Positions 37,486 to 52,443 of a DNA stretch of 64,000 bases are shown here, in pieces. The number at the start of each line of letters is the position of its first letter. Position 1 is the stretch's first letter. The translations under genes and the position numbers were made by a program. The notes below the pieces were generated by a model. That model was not told where the DNA came from. It made no database searches and was given only the letters and a program-made list of their open reading frames with translations. The stretch lies in the NCBI GenBank assembly GCA_945859605.1, contig OX243814.1, forward strand, positions 22,499,345-22,563,344. The letters run 5' to 3'. Origin of the DNA: Lumbricus rubellus. Lineage: Eukaryota; Annelida; Clitellata; Crassiclitellata; Lumbricidae.

Positions 37486-38090
37486 GTGATTTACGGTATA
37501 ACCGTAAATCTCGAAAAACTACGCATTTATAAATTTCGGGTGGTTCATTTTTTTTATTATTCTAGTATTGATACATGTTTCTTTAGAGTAATTTTGTGGT
37601 TTCTTGTCACCTATATAGTTTTCATATGACTTTACGTGAACAAAAACAAACAATTCGCTCGTTTGTTGTGGAAATAGACTATTTCTTTTATATATCATTC
37701 TCCAGTCCACAAAAGCAAAGTTTAAACAGAATAACAACCATTTCCTATACTTTTGAGACACAAATAACCAGGAAATCACACTTATTGCCCAGGAACAAAA
37801 ATCGTGTTACATAGTGTAATCAATAAGTCGCGCCTCGGTACGTAGAACCAGTTACAGGCGGTCAATCTGGTCAGCCGGTAGCCCATCATAGAGGGTGCTA
37901 CGCTGCTGCAGTAGTCAAGGCGGGAAACTATGAAACAGTGGACAAGGACAACTCATGCATAATTTAGTCTAACCAAATAACCAGCAGTAAATTTCTTTAA
38001 TTGAATAAGAAGATTAAAATAAAAATGTTATGACAAGTTCCTCAAGCAGAAGTTTTAAACTCATATTTATACTAAAACAGATTATGAATT
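37486..38090. other. Intergenic AT-rich DNA
   Basis: Between the decayed transposon gene and the 3' end of the FAM47E-like gene. No supported gene. Confidence 0.4.
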
Positions 38091-38096
38091 TTTATT
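38091..38096 (-). terminator. Poly(A) signal of the FAM47E-like gene
   Basis: TTTATT on the plus strand (AATAAA on minus), about 27 bp past the stop codon. Confidence 0.65.
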
Positions 38097-38122
38097 AAGT
38101 CATCACAAACTGTGAAAGTTAT

Positions 38123-41100
38123 TTATTTTGGGTGCTTGGATGAAGACAGCCTCTTTATCTTTACATGATCTGCTGAAGTCTTTGCATCTTGCTCCTCTTG
38201 TCCATGTTCTGCATGTATTTCTGCTATATGTTGTAGAAACTAAAAAAACATGCAAATGACAGACTTTTACAATTAAGTTGTCAGAGTAGGTCGACTACTA
38301 ATAAATGCCCAACAACTGTTTAAACATCTTTGAACTTTATAGTTTCAAGAGCAGAGGTCTGGATCACTAAGAAAGATTTTGGATCACCTTCAACAGGACT
38401 TCTTTCAAGAGATTTATAGAACTGCACAACCTCTTCTTTCCCTTCTCAACGAGCGGCCTACGTCCAATGGCCATAGGCTATTATTGGCGCAGACTGACCT
38501 CTGAATGCGCCAAGAAATATGCTAGCGACCAGGCAACATCTTATCTGTCATCGAAACAACTGGTCACCGAAACTGAACTAGGCCGCATCCTAGCATTGTC
38601 TTATGGTGATCTGGAAACTTGTTTTCTATTGCAACGCCTCTCTATAACTGTTCAGCGTTTCAAACTCGGTGGCATTTAGAGGCACGTTAGCTGTGCCAGT
38701 CCCAGAAGAAATATAATTAATGGCACTTTTATCTTCATTTAGTTAAATAGCTCTGCTTTCCCCTGTTTATTGTACATCCTGTAACTGATGCTGTTTGTTG
38801 AAGATATTAAAAAGATAACAACAAATAATCATAATAAAAAATATAAAAAATCATCAACGATATAATTCATCGTAGTCTGATCAAAGCCGTTTTTCCAGCG
38901 ATCAAAGAGCCAAGGGGAATGCTGCGCTAGGACGGTTGAAGGCCTGACGCGTGCCTGACCGGTACCACCCTTATACCGTGAAAAGCGGACAGAAGCCTCG
39001 TTTGGGACGCCACTGTGGTCGATACCCTGGCATTATGCGGGACTTCGATCTGTCCATTCTCATTCTTTGGTTCCACTGTGTCTTAATTCATGTGTAGACC
39101 TATATTAAAACAAATGAATATTGTTGCATGACTTCTGCCCCTTTAGGGTAGGCATAAGCTTTGCATTCCCAGAAGCTGCACCATTTTTTGTAAGCAATGT
39201 CAAATACTATGGCTCATTAAGTGACTGATTGACTAATTGACTAATTTAGATTTAAACTTTCACATATCGAGGTGGTTTAGGTACTGTTATTCCGATATCA
39301 TCGTTGCAAAATTTCAGGTAAACTAGAACCCAAAATACACTCGATATAGCATCAAATGCTAAAAAATGCATCGGTTTCTGGGGCTCTGTCCCAGGCCCCG
39401 ATGGGGTAACTTACGACGCTCCCCATACCTCCTAATCGTTAGGGGCTTCTTGCCTTCGGCAATCACGGCTTCGCATGTTTCGCACTTGTTATTATTACTC
39501 CTACTAAGAATTTCCATTTGGTCCCCCCCAACTTTTAGGACGTGGTTGCGCCCATGACCTCACAATGACTCTCCCTTAATGCTGCCAACTACAACTCTGG
39601 ACCTTAGAAATGCCTCTCTCTGGGCCCAGGATATCTCTAATTAAGGGACAGCATCGTGATGCCTCCCAAATTTTAACATAAAATTGACCACCCAATTTTG
39701 CAGACCAAGCTCCTTAAGCATGTTCCTAAGGGAGCTAGAGCAAGTGTTGGTAGGTTGCTCACCACTGTGATCAACCGCATTCTATCAGACCCACTCGAGT
39801 CCTCTGCATGAAAACCTTTCTTCTTCTTCTTCTTTGGGGCCATTATTCTGGAGCAGCCAGTTAGAGGAGGGAAACGCCACAACCTCACATCCTCGATTAA
39901 AAAGCGGGTTCATGAATTCTTCACCGCATGGCCAATTAAATCGGCTGAACTGTTAGCCCAGGATCCACAAACAACTAGGTAAAGAGGATGCCCAACAATG
40001 ACCATTCAATTGCTGCAGCAGTGTCATCTAAACTGGAAGATGCGAACATTAGGGCCACAGTCAGAATTCTTTGTTCTGATGATAAGCCAATTCATGTTTG
40101 TGAGGAAACGCTTGAGGAACTGTGTTTGAAACATCCTGCCCCTCCTTGTGACCGACCCTCCATCCCTCTGCAAGCCAATTCCAACCCTTTTCAAACAACA
40201 AAATCTGATGTGCTTAGGCTCATGCACACTTTCCCTGTAGGATTTTCAGAGGGGCCAGATCTGCCAGATGGTCTACGACCCCAGCATATCTTAGACTTAG
40301 TAAAATGTGCTGATTCTGGTGCCGAACTGGTTTCTGCTATTACTGCTCTGATAGAGTGGGAAATGCCCTACAGAAGTGTCTTCCATTTTTTGGCAGTACC
40401 CTCTTCGCTTTGTGAAACAAGTCTGGCGACCTATGTCCAATAGTCATTGGGTATTACTCGCATAGGCTTGGGAATGGGGCATGCAAGCGACTCAAATAGC
40501 CTCTGCTGCTCAAATGTCCACCCACACCATCTTCACGGGGTCCCTCCTGTTTCAACAGAGTGCGTGGTGAGCGACCGAGTGCTTGCCGGTATAAGTGAGT
40601 GCCCTATGGGCGAAGAAGCTGAAGGACAGACGATGGACGGCATTGACGCTCAGAGATAATGTCTCTCTGTAAAAACACAGGGAGGAAGGCAACGTATATG
40701 CCTACATCAAAACCTCTCTACTTATCACGAGTTATATAGAAAATGATGCCAAACAGAAATTCAGATAACGACGTTAACGATTCAATCCAGACACTGGAGA
40801 GAGTCGTGTTCGGCAGGGGGAGACAAGGCTCCTTCGGTCGTCAGCAAGCGAAATCCTTCCAAACAGAAACAGACATGAAAAAGGAAAGACTAAACATAGG
40901 GACATGGAACATAAGAACGATGGCAAGACCAGGAAAGCTGACAAATGTGATAGGAGAGATGAGGAGGACAGAACTTAACATACTAGGACTGGCAGAGGTA
41001 AGATGGAAAGAGGGAGGAGAGCTCATAAGAGAGGGCATAAAAGTTGTTTATGCTGGAGGAGATAAGAGCCAGAACGGGGTGGCCATTCTAATGTCGGATA

Positions 41101-44100
41101 GAGTAGCCAGATGTGCGACAAGAGTGGAAAGAGTCGAGGACAGGATGATCTTAGTGACAATACGGGGTCACTCAGTGGACATAACAATTAGGCCTACAAA
41201 AATGTTGTGTTTCCGGTAACAGAGCTAAAAAAAATTGGGTAGGTAGGTCAAAAAATATTTTTATTTTGGTAAAATATTTTGATACAGTGATTATCCGAAA
41301 AATTATACTCCACGACTTTTTTTGCACAAAAGTACACGCTGCAACAAAGTACGTGTTCTAAATAAGTATAAACTGCCTATTTCCGGACTGTCTGCACCTA
41401 AAACTGCTCTAGAAAGCAGTCCTATTAATTTCATTTTGTTGACGTCTTTTCTGTTATGTCAATACAAATGTCAAAAAAATATTTAAAAAATTGTAAAAAA
41501 AATGTTGTTATTCAAATTTAAAAAAATTTAAATTTTTTTTTTTTTTTTACAAAATTATTTTAGGGGCTCAGTATGACAACGAAGACAAGATTGTAAAGAG
41601 CATTGGTGCTGACAGTGCTGCTGTATGGAGCAGAGACATGGTGGGTGTCCAAAGCAAACATGAAGAGGCTAGAGGCAGCTCATCATAGATGGCAGAGGAG
41701 GATACTGGGGATTACTTGGAAGGATAAAATCAGAAATGAAGACGTAAGGAAAAGAACATCTATGGAGAAATTAGAGGAGATGATGAAGAAATTGCGACTG
41801 CGGTGGTTGGGACATCTACACAGATCGACTGAAGAAAGAATCATGAAGCAGGCAATGGATTGGACTCCGACTGGATGGAGGAGAAGACGAGGACGACCCA
41901 GAAAGACCTGGCGAGATATGGTGATGCAGGACATGGAGGACAGCGGAATGACGTGGGAGGTGGCCAAGGCAGCTGCGGAGGACAGAGTGACGTGGAGGAG
42001 CTGTGTCGCCCGATGCACTACAAGTGCATGGAAGGACTAAGGTCTAAGGTAAAGGTCAATAATTAATATAATATAACTTAATTGCACAAATATCTATTTT
42101 ATGCTTATTATATTGGTATAAGACTATAAGTCTATAAGACTAAGTGACAGGTTTTATTCAAATCATGCCTTTAAATTTAAAATTCAATTCTAAATTTATC
42201 AAATCCTCACCTTACCTTAGACCTTAGTCCTTCCCGTGCAGCTCTGCACATCGAGCAATGCAGTTTCTCCACTCCACTCTATTCATCGCCACCTCAACAG
42301 CATCATTCCACGTCATTCCAAGATCTTGCAAATCCTCTCGTAAAGACTCCATCCAGTTCTTCCTTGGCCTCCCTCTACCACGTCTTCCATCCGGAGTCCA
42401 GATTGTTGCTGTTTTGCTCTCCTCTCTTGCTCCATTCTTGCTACATGCCCCATCCACTTTAGTCATCTTTTCTGATGTTAATCTCCATTTTTTCCTGTCC
42501 AGTCCATTCTCTGATGTTTTTATTTGTTATTTTATCTCTCCATGAGATGTGTAGTATTCATCTCAGTCACCTATGATGTGCCGCCTCCAATCGCTTTCCA
42601 TTTGCCACCGTCATTGGCCACGTCTCAGCCCCATACAGAAGTGTGCTCAACACTATAGCCTTGTATAACATGGTCTTAATCTTCAAGCTACATCCATTGC
42701 TTTTCCATATCTTCTCTAGTTTCCCCAAAAGTTTTTTTTTAATCAAATCAGTTACTCAAATTTGGCACATGAATGTATATTTCTTAAACGGTTTTTTGTC
42801 TGCTAACATTCTATCACAACAAATCTTGCTTTTAAATTTCAATTAAATTATTCTAAATTTATCAAATCAGTCACTCATATTTGGCGCTTGAATGTACGCT
42901 TCTTAAAAGTTTTTTGTCTGCTAATATTCTGTCATGAAATTCAACACACGTTTCTTCCATATTCACTTTCACTGATGTCTGACCTGCCGCCGTGAGCAAC
43001 CGAAATAGTTGACTTAGACCACAAATATTGCAGAATGCAGTACTACCATCAGTCGCACCACTGGCCACTGGACAAGAATGAAAACTCGGCCTTCGGGATC
43101 GTCGTTAAAAGAACATTTTCGTTTTGACATTTTACAATTTTATTTTAGTAATTTCATTTAAAATGTTATAACTTAGATTTTTAAATAAAAATTATTATTT
43201 ATGAAAATGTGCTTTATCAGAATATTATCACTACGACAATATGACGTTTAGAACTGGAAGAGGTTCTAAATATGCATGGTAATAAATAAGAGTGAGATTA
43301 AAAATGAATTTACTCGCCAGATGCCAGTAGTAAAATCAAAGAGACGTTGATAAAGTAAGTAAGTATGGGCTATCCTTTATTTGATCACATAATAAATGCA
43401 CATGAAATAAGATCAGAAAGTCAGGTCATTTTTTTAAAACTGAGACATATTTAGAGTTTGGTCTACCTTTCCCGAGAAACCGGGACATACGATATTTAGA
43501 GTTTGGCCTACCTTTCCCGGCAGCTGGGACAGCTAGCAGAAAACCGGGACCGTCCCGGGAAAACCGGGACATCTGGTCAGTCTAATATAGCGCCCCTTCA
43601 AGAATTCTACTCAGAAGCGCTCCTAACTACAGAGCGGACAGTGGACACTGAATTGGAGTTTCGCGCTGAAGAATTGCGAGTGAAGGACTTGCCTAAGGTC
43701 CATAAATGGTGGCTTGAGGTGGATTCGAACCTGCAACCCTCTGGCTGCAAGGCAACAGACACACCCACTACACCACCATGCTCCACAAATAGTAAATTTA
43801 AATCCCAAACCACAAAAACTTAAAGTATTTTACCTGAGGTTTCCTTGCATCTTTTTTGTCCACAAAATCTTTGAACAGCTTGGTTCCATGCATCACTGCC
43901 AAGTCATAGTCCTGAAGTACAATATAAAGAAGCATAGTGAGACTACGGAGTCTACGGACAAGAGGTTTAGTGGATTATGAGAAGGTGGTTGACAGAGTAG
44001 ACTGGAAAAAACTTATGAATACACTTAGACAAAGGGGCATAGATTGGAGGGACAGGAGGAGGCTTATTGGAAACCTACATGAATCAAACAGTCAGGAGTA

Positions 44101-47100
44101 ATAGAAGGAGTAAACTTAATTGTTACGGGGGAGGGGGTTGGGAGGGGGCGGAGCAAGGATGTCCACTATCACCACTCCTCTTTAACATATACAGTAGGGT
44201 GGAGTGAAAAAAACGAAAATCGGAAATTCAAAAAGTAATAGCGACCAAAAGTTGCCCAATGACATGGGGTCAAGAAATGTGAAAAAAGATTTTTTCACTC
44301 CACCCTAATATACAACTAAATGTCTTCCACCGGAGGTGCATACGATCTATCCTAGGCATCTCATGGAGAGATCACATCAGAAACGAGGAGTTGCTAAAAA
44401 TGGCAGGGACGAAGGACCTTGAGTATATCATCATGGGGAGAAGGGGAAGGTTGGCTGGACACATCCTTAAATTACCAAAGGAGAGGATTGCAAGGACAGC
44501 ATTGAACTGGGTGCCGGAGGGTGGTAAACGGAAAAGAGGCAGGCCAAGAAACACCTGGAGACACGCTTTCAGGAAGGACCTGGAGCGGATGGGACTGTGC
44601 TGGGACGAGGCGGAGGTGGTGGCTGGTGACCGTGCGGAGTGGCGAGGACTTGTCGACCAATGTTCCGATCGGAACTGGAGGAACTAAGTAAGTCTAAGTA
44701 AGTCTAATATACAGGGAAGGCCATAAAAAGTAATCCCTATGGTTTTTTGCCAATACCTTGGACAAAACTAAGAATTTTTCAAATCAAGTTTTACGGGCTT
44801 AACGGTAATTCATATCTACGTACAATGGCCAAATTTCAGCTAAATATTTGAAACATAACAAAAGTTATAGCACTTTTAGTGAGCCCACCCACTGTTTTTT
44901 GACAATCCAAAAATGTAACGTAACAAAAAGTAAAAAAACCCATTTTAATAAGTCACATCGCAAATAATTGTTATCAAATCAACTCGATATTGCTTCACAA
45001 CTTGTGTTCAATGTGTCCACCACCAGTGTTCACACCTGTTCTCTGTCTCCTGTTCTCTGTCTCTTTGTAAAGTTCTTGATGGCCTTGTTGATGTGTTCCA
45101 AAGGTTGGTCTTTCCATATTATTTCAATGCGACATCAATTCTCTTATCACTCTTGGGTCATTCCGCCTCAATTCAACAAATGGCTCCAGCTCGACCATCT
45201 CGGATTTTAATGAAAATTTTACAGAAAGTTTATTATGGTATTAGAGAAAATCATACCAAATTTTCGATCAATATCTTAAGTAGATTAAAGAAATTAAATT
45301 TTAAAGACATATGGGGTGACCTCGTTTTTGACGTTTTGGAACTCACGTTTATAGCGATGTTGAGAAGCACATAACTTCAATAATATCACAGATAATTTCA
45401 TGAAATTTTCAGTATATTTAGTCTTTGTGGTTTAGATGACATGCTGAAGAAATGAAAGATCAGAGTTGAAAATTCTGATGTTATGACCCAACTGAAAATG
45501 GGGGGAGGGGGAAACTTGCGATTCTCTGACGATCATACTTTGCAGCCATGGTGTGGCCAAACTGAGTTTGCATTAAAGAATGTTTTAATAATTCATGATA
45601 CTAATGTACTTGCTCTACAAAAATATGCAAAAGTTTGCATTTTTTATGCATACCTACTACCATATGGCCTTCGAAACATGGAAAATTGTATTCCGAAGAC
45701 AATTTTCAAGGTCAAAGATCATGTTTGATAGGTCATGGAGCAATGAAATTTACATCATTGGAAAGAGCAGCTCAGATACTCTTAAGTTCACCCAAAATTG
45801 TGATGATGTCTCTTCTTGTTCGTGCAATATTTTAATTTCAATTGTGGCAGTTTTCTGCATTTGCGATTTTATAATGGAGTCAATATCATGCCATTATATT
45901 GTGAAAAAATATCTGTAATAAGTCAATTTTCTCAGATTTAAGTCTCCTCATCTTCCTCAGTTCTTGAAGTTATAAGGTGGATGTCTAACTTGATGAGTCT
46001 TTATCAGATGAGGGATATATCTAAGAGATACACATGCCCGAAAAAATGTAATTGGCATTTGTGCAACATTTACAAATTTACAAATTAAAAATCACAAGGA
46101 CTACCACCCAGATTCTTGGAAATTTTAAAAGAATGCAAAAAACTGATTGGACCAAAAAAATACCAGACCTCTGGTTAATTTCCTGGCTGTGATATGACAG
46201 TCCAAACTTGGTCGATCATGCCGTTTCTAGTGAAAAATGAAATATGGCATTTGCATAACATCTGTAGATTTATTATATGAAGATCACAAGGACTACCACC
46301 CATATTCTTGAATACATGGAAAGAGCACTAAAAAAATAGTTTAGATGAAAAAGTATCAGCCTCCAGGTTAATTTCCTGGTCGTGATATGACAGTCTAAAC
46401 TTGCTGGATCATGCTGTTTCTCATGATTAGCTTTTAATTCAAGTGGCACAAAACTTATCACGAAAACAGCATGATCTAGCAAGTTTGGACAATGGACAGT
46501 CATATATTACCCACTTACTTCCTGTATCTGATTAAAACATGGGTTCTAGGACAAAATGGTACGGACAAAATGGTATGGACAAAATGGTATTGGGACAAAA
46601 TGGTATTGGACAAAATGGTACGGACAAAATGGCACGGACAAAATGGTATGGACAAAATGGTATTGGACAAAATGGTACTAGGACAAAATGGTATGGACAA
46701 AATGGTGCGGACAAAATGGTATGGACAAAATGGTAGCGGATAAAATGGTACTAGGACAAAATGGTACGGACAAAATGGCGCGGACAAAATGGTATGGACA
46801 AAATGGTATGGACAAAATGGCACGGACAAAATGGTATGGACAAAATGGTACTTAAAGAAAATGATATCAGACATAACATAACATAGCATAACATACATGT
46901 AACATTTTTATTCGGCAACCAACTCATTCATTACAGATAGTATATATACTTCAGTTATCTAATATTTCGGCTCACCCAGGAGACCCAAAAGGGGCCAAAG
47001 GTCCCGTTAGCCAGGGCCACCTGAGAAAAATTAAGTTAGAAAAAAGCAGCACGGCCGACTGGAAAATAAAGCAGCTTCATGAACAATAAATTCTTAACTA

Positions 47101-50100
47101 GCATAATATATGCAAAACAAAAAAAAGGTGAGTTAGGAGAGCGAAATAAAGTTAGTGCAGTCACATACACAGAAACAAATGCACAGAAAAAATGCACACT
47201 CCAAAATGAAGGTGTATTAACAGTATTTCTCCAGATTGCTAGAGGTTTACATTCCTTGTTGGATGTAAGCAGAAAACTCCCGTTTGAATAGACGAAGAGA
47301 CGGCAGGGAGCGAATATCAAGAGGAATACTATTCCATGTTCTTGGTCCAATAGGCCTACATTTTATAGATGTAAGCCTTGTATTAGTGTGGGCAAAGGGA
47401 ACATAAAAAGAGTTAGTATTTCTTAAGCTACGCTCTCGAATATCAGCGCTGAATTTGAAATAATCTCTATAGGTAGCTGGTAGGCCCTAGTTGATTATGG
47501 GTATATCGATACATAAATATTCCAATCTGTAATTGCCTTATTTGATCTGGCTGTAGTATTTTTGGACCTAAGAATTCTGCTTTTGTGTGGGCTCCTTAAG
47601 GGATTTTTGCAACAAATCGTATTGCCCGTTTTTGGAGGATAAGAATATTCGAGAGGTTTGACTTATATGCAGATGCCCTCAATGAGAAGACACAGAAGAC
47701 ACATGTATGGGGAAAGTGTCACGGGTAAAATGGGATTGAATTGCTCGACATTGTTCTCATTTTGGTGTATGAAATATAGCTTATGACATAGTGCCTAGCA
47801 AAAATGTGCTGACGCTACCCTACCATATAGGTCGCGGCAAAGGAAATATTTTTATCTGAAATTTTTTGGGCCTGTGACCTACCAAAGTTCGTTGGAATGT
47901 TCTACATCTTTATTTCTATTAGGGCCTGCCTACTGTAGATCTGTGAATCCCACAACCCTGATGCGACCTGCTCCGATTTTCAACTTAGGCCTACCCTGGT
48001 AGCCTACTGCTTAATTTAGAGTTGAATATCTATTACACGGGTTTTCGCAAGGTCCACTCTTCTGAGACCATTCTGTCACCATCATATAATTTAATAAATA
48101 ACGTCACGGCATATTATTAGAGTTCGTGTAATACAATTATCTAAATAGCAACTAAAAACTCTTATTATTTGGTAAAATATTTTGGGTAGTCACATATGGG
48201 TGAAGATACCCGCTCGGGAGATGCCTAGATTGAACACTGAACGTAACCCGATTTCCGCCTCAATCTGTCAGTCTCAGATATAGAGTTTTGCATTCGTGCC
48301 TTCTATGTGCAATGTGCATGTGGGTCATTTTTACACTTATTAGTTTAGTAGTATAGCCTACTGCTGACTGCTACAATGGGTCACCGCAGCCCCCTGTTGC
48401 GTGGGGCACTAGGCACGAGCCTCGCGTGTCTGGACCTTAAAACGGCTTAGCTTGCGCCCCATGTCACACTAATTTAAACCCTTCTGATTAGAATTACATA
48501 TTATATTGTATAGAGACAGAGGAAGGGGAGAGAGTGATAGAGAGAGATAGAGAGAGAATAGTTAATGAGTTGGGTTTTTGAAGGGCCGCAACATAGATAT
48601 TTTTAATGTATGAAATGGTTTCAGTCTAAGAATCTTTATCTCCAAGTACCATTTTGTCCATACCAATTTGTCCGTGCCATTTTGTCCATACCATTTTGTC
48701 CATACCATTTTGTCCATACCATTTTGTCCGTGCCATTTTGTCCATACCATTTTGTCCATACCATTTTGTCCATACCATTTTGTCCGTGCCATTTTGTCCA
48801 TATCATTTTGTCCATACCATTTTGTCCGCGCCATTTTGTCCGTACCATTTTGTCCTAGTACCATTTTATCCGCTACCATTTTGTCCATACCATTTTGTCC
48901 GCACCATTTTGTCCGTGCTATTTTGTCCGTACCATTTTGTCCAATACCATTTTGTCCCAATACCATTTTGTCCATACCATTTTGTCCGTACCATTTTGTC
49001 CGCTACCATTTTGTCCGGTCACCAAAACATGTCATATCTTCTGCATATAATTCTTCACCTCATAGCTGTCATATAATTAATTCAATTAAAATGCATAACG
49101 TGTAAAACATTAAAATGTTATTAAATCCTGTTATTATAGATTTGACCAGATCTAGGTTATGTAACTCTTGTCCTTTATAAGAAATATGATCCGTACAGTC
49201 CAGCTGCACTTACAAAATTTCTTCAGAATAAAAGAATAATATCATTTAAATTTTCTTTTTCTTCTGAATTTAACTGACTTAAAATAAAAACTATGGCTGA
49301 ATTCGATGCGCCCATAGTCAAAATGAATGACTTATTCATGTCTGGGAAGGCAAGTATGGGTGTTTTAATCAGTGCAGATTTCAGAGTCTCAAACGAAGCT
49401 TCACAAGAATTGGTGAACAGATACTTGACGTCTTTTCTCAACAATTCATTCAGAGACGCTGCTGTCTTAAAATACCCCTTTACAAACCGACGATAATAAT
49501 TACAGAGACCAAGGACTGTCACAACTCCGTGACATTCTGCGGCTTAGAAAAAGATTTGATTTTCTGCACCTTAGACTGATCTACTGATCATCATCATCAT
49601 CAATATTATTATTATATAAACAAAGAGTGCCAAAAGTTAAGTGTTCTATTGTTACCACATATGATAGAATGCCTTACCAGATTCAGGCTTTTCTTCTTTG
49701 CTTCAGACATCTCTTTGTCTTTTGTGTCTTTGTCATCACAAAGTGGTTCCCCTGATGGTCTCACTTTCCATGTTTTAGGCTTCAGATACCATGCTCCATA
49801 TTTAAACTTAATCCAACTTGGAACATAATCATCCGTAACCTGAATGACAAAATTGTGGTGTCATGAAATTAAGCAATACTAAACTTTGCTCAAAACGTAT
49901 AGGCAAATGACAATAAAAACCTGTGACTTCCAAAGCTTATATTGTTACAGTTTGAGCTTTCCTTGAGATGGTCATAGTATACTCACCTTGACCATATGGC
50001 ATAATGATCTGCACGATCAACTGATGAGTCATCATATCATAAGTTGAAATTCATTAGATGTAATTGTGCCAATATGGACTACTGTTAAAATGGAGTAACC

Positions 50101-51649
50101 GGAAATGCTCAGTGCTGGGGCTAGGGTCCCCAAACCCTGATTGAGAGGCACCACAGTGCCTCACAATATTCTACAACTCAATTTTTAAAAAGAAGAAACT
50201 AATCATACCTGTGCTTGATGATCCGGACTATTATCATAAGAGGTTGCTAACATAAGTGAACTTTGAGCTGATGTTCTTAACTCAGCAGGCACATTTGTTA
50301 GCTCGACAACATGTATAGGTACTGACAAAGCAGGCTTCGTCTCATATCCACTGGCAAAAAGACTTGTTACAGTTGACTCTTCTATGTTGTTGCTGTCTCC
50401 ACCAAGACTTGATACCCAGTTGCAAAACTCAGTTGTAACCTGTCGAATGTTTTCATCCTGAAACAGAACTCATATTTTATAACCCGGTACCTACAAGACA
50501 GACTCAATAGATGGCATGTACATTATAAAATACAGGCTCACTAGGTGGAATCAGATGTGCATCATCACTTTCTTTGCTTGAATTGCACTTAGCATTTTTA
50601 AGATTTTGCTGCACATACCCAGAAATTTCTGTCTGCCCCAACTCCAACTCTGCACTCCTAGATTTAGCACATGAATTAATTGCAGTTTGGATGATTTTGC
50701 GGATGGGTGACAACAGAATTGGTCAGATTCCGGGTGTGTATGATGTTTCTATGTGCACTTGTTATAGCAACCCTTCAAGCTCACTACTCAGAGGCGCTCC
50801 CAGCGAGGACACTGCATCAAAGTTTCACGCTGAAGCGCTGAGCAATTGCGAGTAAAGGACTTGCCAAGGTTCCTAGGTGGTGACTTGAGGTGGATTCGAA
50901 CCTGCAACTCTACGGCTGCAAGGCAACGAACATACTCACTACACCACTGTGCACCACAATGATGATGATGAGTTCTCTGCAAGAAGGCAGGTTCATTGGC
51001 TTTCCTCACAGACAATTGGGGTGAGCACTGAGCAACTTGTCCAAGGTCGCTACTTAGTGGCATGAGGTAGTTTCAAACATGTGATCCTTCGATCACAAGG
51101 CACTGAACTTAATTGCTACACCACGATAGCTGTTGACAACAAATATGGTATGATTCCAGGTGTGCCATATATGTTAACATGCAGACAAAATAAATAGTCA
51201 GGACAGCAATGAATTAAATCACCACTTAAAATTACCTCACTATGAGATCCACGTTTATGTATTTCAAGGTTCTTCTTCTTGTCTTTTTTCTCTTTTTCCT
51301 CAGCTTTTGGAAGCCAACAATATGGATTACGAAATGCCCGGGCATCAATTCTAAATGAAGATATAATAATAGTCAATTCTATATGCTGTGACCATTTTCT
51401 CGACATCACAAATCAGGACACTTTTTTTGGAAAACTAACAATTGTAATTCCTGAACTACATGACAGCATATACAGGCCTACGAGGGCCTAGAACAACAGG
51501 CTTACTTAAAAAAGCCGCGAAAATCAGAAGGTTGAAATACAAATGATGCAATAAAAAGGGTGAAAATGAATCAAATGAACAAGTGGTCAATAACCTAAGG
51601 CACAAAAAGAGAATTCCGCCCTAATGCCCATTGCCTGCCAATGGATTGA

Positions 51650-51680
<31 letters not shown>

Positions 51681-52385
51681 ATGACGATTTCTATGGCGCC
51701 GTAACACAGCCATGCCGTTACAAGGGCGCCTCACATACTAAACTAAACAGCAGGATAGGCCTTGAGGAATAAATGAGTCTTGATTGTGGATTTGAAAGAG
51801 TCAACTGAGCCAGCCGCTTGCAGAGCGGGAGGAAGACTGTTCCAGCATCTGGGGCCGGCCACTGAGAAAGCGCGGTCACCGAAACGGGTTTTCATCCGCT
51901 GTACACGAAGATCGCTTTTGTTGAGCAATCTAAGTCATAACCCGGAGGCGGAGGAGTGCGTCACGATGCAGTAATCACGCACATAATCAGGCGCAGATCC
52001 GTGGAGGGACTTGTACACGAGTAAACAGATCTTAAACTCAATCCTCTGGGGAACGGGCAGCCAGTGTAGAACATCGCGAAGTAACGGCGTCACGTGATCG
52101 TATTTCCTCCGGTTGCACAGCAGTCTCGCAGCAGCATTGAGGACTGACTGCAGGCGGTCCAGAAGACTCTTGGGCGAATCGACTAGCAGGCTGTTGCAAC
52201 GGTCGACCTGAGAGGTGACAAAGGCAGCGACGGCCGCCTTTGCTGCCTCGAAAGGCAGGGATCTGATGCAGCCTCTCAGGAGGCGGAGCTGACGGAAGCA
52301 GCATCCGACAGTTCGCGCCACGTGACGCCTAGTAGTCCACGAGAACATGACACTGTGCAAGCTTTATCTATCAGACATCAGTCAT

Positions 52386-52443
<58 letters not shown>

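Noticed and set aside
47930..48440. A hAT end like the one at 56767
   Set aside because: CCTGATGCGACCTGCTCCGA resembles the subterminal part of that element but no terminal CAG/CTG or TSD was found.
46492..49105. ORFs with KMVWTKWYGQNG or HFVHTILSIPFCP repeats
   Set aside because: Translations of the GGACAAAATGG arms of foldback E5.
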